Assembly (NCBI GenBank): GCA_015491275.1
Contig: WFWF01000121.1
Span: forward strand, 1 to 6,334
DNA: 6,334 bases
Direction: 5' to 3'
Source of the DNA: Aquificales bacterium
GTDB taxonomy: Bacteria > Aquificota > Aquificia > Aquificales > Aquificaceae
Below, in pieces: positions 1-4,998 of the stretch. Positions within the stretch are counted from its first letter, which is position 1; each line of letters starts with the position of its first letter. The notes under the pieces were generated by a model. It ran no database searches and had not been told where the DNA came from. It saw nothing but the letters and a program-made list of their open reading frames with translations. Position numbers and translations under genes: made by a program.

Positions 1-28
1 CGTCCCCCTTCTGTTTCATATATCCCAT

Positions 29-34
29 TATAAT
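29..34 (+). promoter_or_regulatory. Candidate -10 element, nearly leaderless start of the AtpZ-like gene
   Basis: A perfect TATAAT ends 8 bases before ATG 43. Transcription would start about position 41-43, leaving a leader of 0-2 bases, and no Shine-Dalgarno is present. No convincing -35 hexamer is seen at 16-18 bases spacing. The in-frame stop at 31-33 lies inside the hexamer, so the protein cannot begin earlier. Confidence 0.5.
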
Positions 35-42
35 CTTTTCAG

Positions 43-237
43 ATGAAGGGCAAAGACATTTCCGCCTTTGCGGTAGGCACACACATACTAGGTGGTATAA
101 TTGCAGGCATGATAATAGGTTACCTTATAGACAGATTCATAGGCACCTCACCGTGGGGAATGCTCATATTTCTCATAATAGGTATAATAGCCGGCTTTTT
201 AAACGCTTACAGAGAAATGAAAAAGGTGCTAAAATAA
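43..237 (+). CDS. AtpZ/AtpI-family small membrane protein (F0F1 ATP synthase associated)
   Basis: This 64-residue protein has two hydrophobic segments, about residues 11-30 and 37-55. Between them lies a GYLIDRFIGTSPWG stretch, and GIIAGFLNAYREMKK follows. That is the layout of the AtpZ/ATPase_gene1 family (two helices, Gly-rich, D-x-x-x-G-T-S-P loop). Members are often encoded near atp operons and are thought to help assembly or Mg2+/Ca2+ supply of the ATP synthase in the inner membrane. No atp structural gene lies in the window, so the link to ATP synthase is by family only. The start is fixed: an in-frame TAA lies at 31-33 and ATG 43 is the first start after it. No Shine-Dalgarno precedes it, but TATAAT sits 8 bases upstream. 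The next gene begins 8 bases after its stop, so the two are probably cotranscribed. Confidence 0.82.
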   Translation: MKGKDISAFAVGTHILGGIIAGMIIGYLIDRFIGTSPWGMLIFLIIGIIAGFLNAYREMKKVLK

Positions 238-245
238 ATATCACT

Positions 246-668
246 ATGAAGGTAGCAGAGTATCAAAAAGAAGGACCCAAAAATTTGGTTGAAGAAGCCC
301 TTGACGGCTACAATAAGATGGGAGAGTTTAAATCGGGGTGTCACAAAGTTAATATTATGCTAAAAGTTGAAAGGGGAAAGGTGAAGGACTGTAAGTTTAT
401 CGCAACTAAAAGATGTAAGAAGCTCCTCGCAGTAGCAGATTATGTATGCGAAAATGTAAAAGGGAAATCGGCAAAGTCCCTATCCATAAGCGAGGAAGAG
501 ATAGTCAATTTCTTTGGAGACGAAAAGGAAACGGATAAAATAAAAAACAGAGCTGAGATAGTACTGAACGCTTTAAATAACGCCTTGAACTCATCAGGTG
601 AAAAGAAGGCGGAGAAAACCACAAAGGCAAAGAGGGGATGCGGAGCTAAGAAGAAAAAAACCTGTTAA
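246..668 (+). CDS. IscU/NifU N-terminal-like protein, third cysteine absent
   Basis: The 140-residue product resembles the Fe-S scaffold fold. C32 (in SGCHKVNIMLKV) sits where IscU has its first ligand Cys, ahead of a strand like MKLQIKV. C57 (in FIATKRCKKLLAVADYV) sits where IscU has GCGSAIASS, and VKGKSAKSL follows as in IscU. The third ligand, in the usual HCS-x-L-A-E helix, is missing: the matching helix reads NRAEIVLNALNNAL. Extra cysteines occur at 49 and 68. A Lys-rich tail (about 118-140) ends RGCGAKKKKTC. It is probably an Fe-S cluster scaffold or carrier relative, but the missing ligand leaves the function open. ATG 246 was chosen because the fold begins there; an in-frame upstream ATG at 153 lies inside the preceding gene and adds only an out-of-family leader. 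There is no good Shine-Dalgarno, so translation may be coupled to the gene before it. Its stop overlaps that of the next, opposite gene. Confidence 0.75.
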   Translation: MKVAEYQKEGPKNLVEEALDGYNKMGEFKSGCHKVNIMLKVERGKVKDCKFIATKRCKKLLAVADYVCENVKGKSAKSLSISEEEIVNFFGDEKETDKIKNRAEIVLNALNNALNSSGEKKAEKTTKAKRGCGAKKKKTC

Positions 669-1282
669 TCATAGCCCGCACTATCAAATTCGTTTAAATC
701 GCGGGCTTCTCCCACACCGCCCCACGGTTTTTTTCCGTAGAAGAGAGTTCCTTCTTCTTTTATATTATTGAACTTAGCACCCGAGAATTTTGCCCTTCGC
801 AAATCTGTGTTTATAAATATAACACTATCCAATTTTGCTCCTTCAAAATTTGCATCTTTCAAAAAGGCTTTTGAAAAATCTACTACCTCAAGTACGGCAT
901 TCCTGAAGTTTATCTCCTCACCCTTTATATTAGCAAACACCGCATTTTTTATCCTGCTCTCGGAGAAATCCCCGAGACCTATAAAAGCATTTCTAAAATC
1001 TGAATCTTTTATGATTGCCCCCTTGAAGCTGACTCTCTGCAGGTTAGCATGGCGGAAGCTGGAACAGCTTATAACACATCCTTCAAAGGATGCATCACTC
1101 ATAAAGGCATCATTGAAATCAACTTCCGTTATATTAACACCGCTAAAATTTGCACCCGTAAGGGTTGACCCTGAGAATATACAACCTTTGAGATCATAAC
1201 CCCTGAAATCTTCAAAGGAAAGATCCATATTTGAAAAATCCCTTGTTGTTCCAATTATCTTGTTTACATCTATCTTGCCCAT
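665..1282 (-). CDS. Pentapeptide-repeat protein (right-handed quadrilateral beta-helix)
   Basis: From ATG 1282 the protein has 205 residues. Residues 15-174 form 32 pentapeptides in unbroken register (for example DFSNM, DLSFE, DFRGY, DLKGC, NFSGV, DFSKA, NFEGA, DLRRA), enough for eight 20-residue coils of an Rfr beta-helix. The central residue alternates Phe and Leu/Ile/Met almost without exception. The short N-terminus (MGKIDVNKIIGTTR) and the C-terminal tail (LFYGKKPWGGVGEARDLNEFDSAGYD) carry no known domain, signal peptide or membrane segment, so it is probably cytosolic. The function is not evident: some family members mimic DNA or protect gyrase, most are uncharacterised, and nothing here argues for a resistance role. 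A TTG at 1303 would add seven residues (MVKIIHT), but neither start has a Shine-Dalgarno and the TTG overlaps the divergent gene's ATG, so ATG is preferred. It is divergent from mtnP and convergent with the IscU-like gene. Confidence 0.9.
   Translation of the reverse strand: MGKIDVNKIIGTTRDFSNMDLSFEDFRGYDLKGCIFSGSTLTGANFSGVNITEVDFNDAFMSDASFEGCVISCSSFRHANLQRVSFKGAIIKDSDFRNAFIGLGDFSESRIKNAVFANIKGEEINFRNAVLEVVDFSKAFLKDANFEGAKLDSVIFINTDLRRAKFSGAKFNNIKEEGTLFYGKKPWGGVGEARDLNEFDSAGYD
761..1240 (-). repeat. 32 tandem pentapeptide codon blocks (eight predicted beta-helix coils)
   Basis: This span encodes 32 consecutive five-residue units of the type (A/D/N/S)(F/L/I)xx(A/G/x). Odd-numbered units all have Phe at the centre. 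Even-numbered units have Leu, Ile or Met, except unit 22 (KGEEI, Gly) and unit 32 (KFNNI, Phe). The result is a ten-residue, 30-base supra-repeat. The DNA copies are diverged, so this is a protein-level repeat and not a recent tandem duplication. Confidence 0.88.
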
Positions 1283-1288
1283 GGTATG

Positions 1289-1294
1289 TATAAT
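1289..1294 (+). promoter_or_regulatory. Candidate -10 element, nearly leaderless start of mtnP
   Basis: A perfect TATAAT lies 8 bases before the mtnP ATG, the same spacing as at 29-34. TTTACA at 1263-1268 resembles a -35 box, but the 20-base gap is too long to trust. There is no Shine-Dalgarno. The site lies in the 20 bases between two divergent ATGs. On the minus strand TAAAAT (1293-1298) overlaps it and could serve the pentapeptide gene. Confidence 0.5.
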
Positions 1295-1302
1295 TTTAAC
1301 CA

Positions 1303-2136
1303 ATGCTCGGCGTTATAGGAGGTAGCGGACTATACAAAATAGATGGGTTTAAGAAAATTGATGAATTGGAAATTGAAACCCCTTTCGGCGAACCCTCTTC
1401 TCCTATAATTATTGCGGAGTACGAAGGTAAAAATCTTGCTTTCCTTTCAAGGCACGGCACTGATCACAGCATACCTCCCCATCTCGTTAACTACAGGGCA
1501 AATATATGGGCATTAAGGAAGATAGGAATTAAGAGGATACTCGGAATAGGGGCAGTGGGTAGCATAAATGAAAAAATAAAACCAGGTGATTACATAATAA
1601 TTACTGATTTTCTTGACTTTACAAAATCAAGGAAGAGCACTTTCTACGAAGGAAGGTTCGGCAAAAGTATAGAAGGGAAAGGAACGGTTGAAGATTTGAT
1701 AAACTTAAAAAAGGTTGTGCATGTAGATATGACAGATCCCTACTGTCCCGAGATGAGAGCCATACTTAAAGCTGTACTATCCGATAGGGGCTACCCCTTT
1801 AAAGAGAAGGGTGTATATGTATGTACGGAAGGTCCCCGTTTTGAAACGCCTGCGGAGATAAGGGTATTTAAAAAGTTGGGAGGAGATGTGGTGGGTATGA
1901 CCGGATACCCGGAAGTGGCTTTGGCACGGGAGCTTGCACTCTGTTATGCATCCCTTTGTATCTCCGCAAATCCCGCGGCGGGTATAGCGGATTACAGACT
2001 TACGAGCGAAGAGGTTATAAATATGATGAAGGCGAAGACAACCGAAATAGGTGAAATAATTAAAGCCCTCACTATTAAAATGACCGATACATGCTCCTGT
2101 AACTGCAGTAAAGTCCTTGAAGGGGCGGAGATTTAA
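1303..2136 (+). CDS. mtnP: 5'-methylthioadenosine/methylthioinosine phosphorylase family (MtnP/MTAP)
   Basis: This 277-residue enzyme splits a methylthio-nucleoside with phosphate into methylthioribose-1-phosphate and free purine, for salvage of methylthioadenosine left by polyamine or related pathways. Visible family motifs are GVIGGSGLY (residues 3-11, phosphate loop with S8), LSRHG (48-52), PPHLVNYRANIWALR (58-72), VDMTDPYCPEMR (141-152), VCTEGPRFETPAEIR (173-187) and GMTGYPEVALARELALCYASL (198-218, with M199/T200 near the sugar). The base-binding loop reads ISANPAAG (220-227). N223 stands where human MTAP has Asp220, which argues for a 6-oxopurine substrate such as methylthioinosine. The tail has three cysteines in CxCxC (264, 266, 268). 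Residues about 117-137 look like an insertion compared with human MTAP. A TATAAT 8 bases before the ATG and no Shine-Dalgarno suggest a leaderless mRNA. The gene stands alone, convergent with korB. Confidence 0.92.
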   Translation: MLGVIGGSGLYKIDGFKKIDELEIETPFGEPSSPIIIAEYEGKNLAFLSRHGTDHSIPPHLVNYRANIWALRKIGIKRILGIGAVGSINEKIKPGDYIIITDFLDFTKSRKSTFYEGRFGKSIEGKGTVEDLINLKKVVHVDMTDPYCPEMRAILKAVLSDRGYPFKEKGVYVCTEGPRFETPAEIRVFKKLGGDVVGMTGYPEVALARELALCYASLCISANPAAGIADYRLTSEEVINMMKAKTTEIGEIIKALTIKMTDTCSCNCSKVLEGAEI

Positions 2137-3023
2137 ATTGCCTTGGGTTTACATGCATCAATAAGCTCCTGAACAGTGGGTATGCCCGATGCTGTGTACC
2201 TTTCCCTTACCCTCCGCATCCTTTCATCGTATGTTTCCTTAGTTCCTTTATAGAAAATACCTATAGGAACGGGAGCATCGGGGTTGTAGTAGTGGTCAAG
2301 ATCATGAAAGGCAAGTTCCAACGCTTCTTCATAATCCGCAGGATCGTGACCCATCTCGTTTATATCCTTTGTCTTGTTTTTATAATATTTGAAGGTATCC
2401 ACCTTATTAAAGGTAGGGCAGGGGGACAAAACATTGACGAAGGAAAAGCCTTTGTGTCTTATTGCCTCCTCAAATATATAAGCCATGTGCTTAGGATTTC
2501 CCGCATAGGTTTGGGCAACAAAGGTAGAACCGTATGCAAGCATAGTTGCTATGGGATTGAGGGGTGGATCAATACTACCGTAGGGTGTTAACGATCCGTA
2601 AAGTCCCTCCCTTGAAGTGGGTGATATCTGATTTTTTGTTAAACCGTAAATCTGATTATCCATGCATATAACAGTTATATCAATATTTCTTCTCGCGGCA
2701 TGAGGATTGTGACCCGCCCCTATGGAAAACATATCACCGTCGCCCGTTTCAACCAATACGGTTAACTCGGGATTTGCCAGTTTTATCCCGACCGCAACCG
2801 GTATAGCTCTTCCGTGAAGGGTATGAACCGAATAGTTTTTCATAAATAAAGGTGCCCTTGACGAACAACCTATTCCGGAAACGGAAACTATATTCTCGGG
2901 AGGCAATCCCAATTCGGAGAAAGCCTTGGTAAGCGCTGCTATAACACCGAAGTGACCGCACCCGGGACACCATGTCGGTTCTATATCACTCCTGTAATCC
3001 GCCGGCTTAAGTTTAACATCCAT
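2133..3023 (-). CDS. korB: 2-oxoglutarate:ferredoxin oxidoreductase, beta subunit
   Basis: This 296-residue catalytic subunit holds thiamine diphosphate and a [4Fe-4S] cluster. With KorA it carboxylates succinyl-CoA to 2-oxoglutarate using reduced ferredoxin, or runs the reverse. Visible features are cluster cysteines C19 and C22 (WCPGCGHFG), C53 (GIGCSSR) and C202 (LSPCPTFN), and the TPP/Mg motif GDGD (94-97) with its partner DNQIYGLTKNQISPTS (122-137). The TK-x-Q-x-SPTS form is typical of two-subunit 2-oxoacid enzymes, many of which use 2-oxoglutarate, but substrate choice is inferred mainly from the neighbouring carboxylase gene. ATG 3023 is preferred because GAGGGG lies 7 bases upstream, overlapping the korA stop. 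A TTG at 3038 would overlap that stop (TTGA) and add five residues, but lacks its own Shine-Dalgarno. There are 11 bases between korA and korB, so they are surely cotranscribed. The stop overlaps that of mtnP. Confidence 0.95.
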   Translation of the reverse strand: MDVKLKPADYRSDIEPTWCPGCGHFGVIAALTKAFSELGLPPENIVSVSGIGCSSRAPLFMKNYSVHTLHGRAIPVAVGIKLANPELTVLVETGDGDMFSIGAGHNPHAARRNIDITVICMDNQIYGLTKNQISPTSREGLYGSLTPYGSIDPPLNPIATMLAYGSTFVAQTYAGNPKHMAYIFEEAIRHKGFSFVNVLSPCPTFNKVDTFKYYKNKTKDINEMGHDPADYEEALELAFHDLDHYYNPDAPVPIGIFYKGTKETYDERMRRVRERYTASGIPTVQELIDACKPKAI

Positions 3024-3030
3024 CCTGTTA

Positions 3031-3036
3031 CCCCTC
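3031..3036 (-). promoter_or_regulatory. Shine-Dalgarno of korB overlapping the korA stop
   Basis: Read on the minus strand this is GAGGGG, 7 bases before ATG 3023. It shares its first two bases with the korA TGA, an arrangement that favours coupled translation of the two subunits. It decides for ATG 3023 over the upstream TTG 3038. Confidence 0.65.
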
Positions 3037-4861
3037 AAATTATTCCATAAGATTTCTCACCATATATGTCGGAAGGCGTTAATCTACCAGCAGACATTTC
3101 GGGATTATTAATAAGATAATCAATAAAATCTTCCACCTCTTTCGGTATCATGGGCTCTCCTCTGTATATACAAAAAGAAACAGCATCAACACCCGCTTCC
3201 GCCTTCAGAATTTTGGCAAGCTGACCGCTCCAGTTCGTTTCGGGTATGGCAATCCTTTCACAGGAATTAACAAAACCTTCTATAAGATCCTTCCTTATAG
3301 GCCACAACAACTTCATATATAGAGCATTAATCTTTATACCCTTACTCCTTAACCTTTCTATGGCTTCCTTCGTTACAGAACCCGTAAGTCCCCATGTTAT
3401 AACACCCACATCCGCCTTTGAGTAAGGCATATCAAACTCATAAAATCTTTCCGCATCCTCCCTCAGAAGTTTCACCAGCTTATTCATTCTCTTTTCCATC
3501 TGCCATGTTCTTATGTCGGGCCTGTTTCTCGGATCGGAATTCTCCTGATGCTCAAGACCAGTTATGGCATGTATAGCTTCTGGGTCACCAGGAATACCCA
3601 TAGGCGTTATACCGTCCTCTGTAAATAGGGCAAACCTTAGGAATCTACCAGCCTTCTTAAATCTGCCTTCGGGATCCTCTTCTTTCCTGTAAATCCATCT
3701 GTTTTCAATCTTTATATTCTCCACCTTAGGGGTAGGAAAAGCCTCAGCCCTTAAAGAGAGGGATGCGTCCGTCAACAGAATAACAGGAATCTGATACTTT
3801 TCCGCAAGATTAAAAGCTCCCACCGTGAGGTAAAAGCTCTCCTCAACATTTATGGGAGCAAGTACAGCCCTCGGAATTTCACCGTGACCTCCGTATATAG
3901 CATGGAACAGATCTCCCTGTTCATGCTTGGTGGGCATGCCCGTGGCGGGACCGGTTCTCTGAACATCCACTATAACAACTGGAGTTTCTGTCATACCCGC
4001 ATAGGAAATGAACTCCGTCATTAAGGATAAACCCGGACCCGAGGTTGCGGTCATGGACTTAACACCAGCAAAGGAAGCCCCTATAGCCATACCGAGGGAA
4101 GCTATCTCATCCTCCGCTTGGTAAAGCCATCCGCCCACCTTTATAAGATCTTCAACTATATAGTTCCCTACGGTGGTTGCGGGCGTTATAGGGTACGCAG
4201 CATAAAACTTACAACCCGCAACTATAGCTCCTTTTGCAACCGCTTGATTTCCTTCCATTATAACCACATCCTTGGGTTGGCGAGGGGAAGGGAATTTGTA
4301 AGGATCCACCTTTTTAAGATTTTCCCGAACATAATTTATACCGAGTTCCAAAGCTTTGTAATTAAGGTTTATTACCTCCTCTCCTTTCCTAATAAACCGC
4401 GCCTTAATAGAATCCCTTATAGATTGAGAAGGTATATCAAATAACCCACAAAGAACACCGAGGGCAATTACATTTTTAGTTATGTACGCCTTCATAACAT
4501 CTTTGGCAAGCTCCGAAAGAGGAACGGGATAGAATATAACCCCCCTATGTTCCTCTGGTTCAAAATCGGAAGAATCATAAACAAGTACAGTGCCTTCCTT
4601 TAAATGCTTCTTATTGAAGAAGTAAGCTTCTCCGTTGAAGCAACAAAGAATATTAAAGGTATCCCCCGTAGAATAGAGCTTTTCGTCGGAAATCCTAACC
4701 GTTGATTGGGCGTATCCCCCTTTTATCTCCGCAGGAAAACTTTTGAAGTTAACAACCTCATAACCCGATCTTGCGGCAGCCTCGGTAAGAAAATCACCGG
4801 CTGATATAACACCCTCTCCGCCTTCGCCGCCTATCTTTATAGTTAAATCAAACCGAGCCAT
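3035..4861 (-). CDS. korA: 2-oxoglutarate:ferredoxin oxidoreductase, fused gamma-alpha subunit
   Basis: This 608-residue subunit has an N-terminal gamma domain (about 1-185, starting DLTIKIGGEGGEGVISAGDF) fused to an alpha domain (about 198-600). The alpha domain carries YPITPAT (223-229), EDEIASLGMAIGAS (250-263), TSGPGLSLMTEF (273-284) and QRTGPATGMPT (301-311), which shape the active site and the coenzyme A/substrate pocket. Length and domain order fit the two-subunit KorAB enzymes of Aquificales and Archaea. In such autotrophs KorAB fixes CO2 onto succinyl-CoA in the reductive TCA cycle; a related two-subunit enzyme could use pyruvate or other 2-oxoacids, so specificity is inferred. The start is well supported: AAGGAGG lies 4 bases before the ATG. 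A 129-base spacer with two inverted repeats separates it from the upstream carboxylase subunit gene, and korB follows after 11 bases. Confidence 0.95.
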   Translation of the reverse strand: MARFDLTIKIGGEGGEGVISAGDFLTEAAARSGYEVVNFKSFPAEIKGGYAQSTVRISDEKLYSTGDTFNILCCFNGEAYFFNKKHLKEGTVLVYDSSDFEPEEHRGVIFYPVPLSELAKDVMKAYITKNVIALGVLCGLFDIPSQSIRDSIKARFIRKGEEVINLNYKALELGINYVRENLKKVDPYKFPSPRQPKDVVIMEGNQAVAKGAIVAGCKFYAAYPITPATTVGNYIVEDLIKVGGWLYQAEDEIASLGMAIGASFAGVKSMTATSGPGLSLMTEFISYAGMTETPVVIVDVQRTGPATGMPTKHEQGDLFHAIYGGHGEIPRAVLAPINVEESFYLTVGAFNLAEKYQIPVILLTDASLSLRAEAFPTPKVENIKIENRWIYRKEEDPEGRFKKAGRFLRFALFTEDGITPMGIPGDPEAIHAITGLEHQENSDPRNRPDIRTWQMEKRMNKLVKLLREDAERFYEFDMPYSKADVGVITWGLTGSVTKEAIERLRSKGIKINALYMKLLWPIRKDLIEGFVNSCERIAIPETNWSGQLAKILKAEAGVDAVSFCIYRGEPMIPKEVEDFIDYLINNPEMSAGRLTPSDIYGEKSYGII

Positions 4862-4865
4862 CCAA

Positions 4866-4872
4866 CCTCCTT
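4866..4872 (-). promoter_or_regulatory. Strong Shine-Dalgarno of korA
   Basis: Read on the minus strand this is AAGGAGG, a near-full anti-16S match, 4 bases before the korA ATG. It fixes the korA start and contrasts with the plus-strand genes of the window, which have no recognisable ribosome site. Confidence 0.85.
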
Positions 4873-4901
4873 TTTCAGCAAAGCCCGATAGTGAACCTCC
4901 A

Positions 4902-4953
4902 ATTTTACCGCTCCCAAGGTAGGTAAAATAGATAGCTCCTCCTACAGGCTATC
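4902..4953 (-). other. Two tandem perfect inverted repeats in the korA leader/spacer
   Basis: On the minus strand, GATAGC (4948-4953) pairs with GCTATC (4931-4936) across 11 bases. One base later ATTTTACC (4922-4929) pairs with GGTAAAAT (4902-4909) across 12 bases. The loop of the first contains AGGAGG. CCTACC (4918-4923), which overlaps the second stem, could instead pair with GGTAGG upstream (4974-4979), so two exclusive folds exist. No U-run follows, so this is not a standard terminator. It could be an RNA control element, a processing site between cfiA and korA, or protein-binding DNA half-sites. It matches no riboswitch class I can name. Confidence 0.45.
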
Positions 4954-4979
4954 ACAAAATAGATTACTGAATCCCTACC

Positions 4980-4998
4980 AAAAAATCAACCTATTGAT
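4980..4998 (-). terminator. Weak hairpin plus U-run over the end of the cfiA-type gene
   Basis: On the minus strand ATCAA (4994-4998) pairs with TTGAT (4985-4989) around a four-base loop that holds most of the TAG stop, and five more T follow (4980-4984). The stem has only one G-C pair, so it would be unstable at high temperature. It may give partial termination between cfiA and korA or none. Confidence 0.3.

Noticed and set aside
1..28. Possible start of a divergent minus-strand gene (ATG at 28-26, reading MGYMKQKGD to the window edge, with GAAAAG upstream).
   Set aside because: Only nine codons are visible and they match no family I know. Equally, bases 1-33 could be the plus-strand end of another gene (RPPSVSYIPL then TAA). 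Neither can be decided here.
153..245. Upstream in-frame ATG extending the IscU-like protein by 31 residues.
   Set aside because: It lies entirely inside the AtpZ-like coding sequence, and the extra residues do not resemble the family; the fold starts at the Met encoded at 246.
768..1199. Long plus-strand open frame opposite the pentapeptide gene.
   Set aside because: It mirrors the Phe/Leu repeat periodicity of the other strand and has no independent motif; it is a shadow frame.
3024..3038. TTG start for korB overlapping the korA stop as TTGA.
   Set aside because: ATG 3023 has a GAGGGG at 7 bases and gives the usual N-terminus; the TTG has no Shine-Dalgarno.
4907..4957. Sixteen-codon GTG-start leader-peptide frame in the korA spacer (minus strand, through both hairpins).
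   Set aside because: There is no ribosome site before the GTG, no run of one regulatory codon, and the length is expected by chance.
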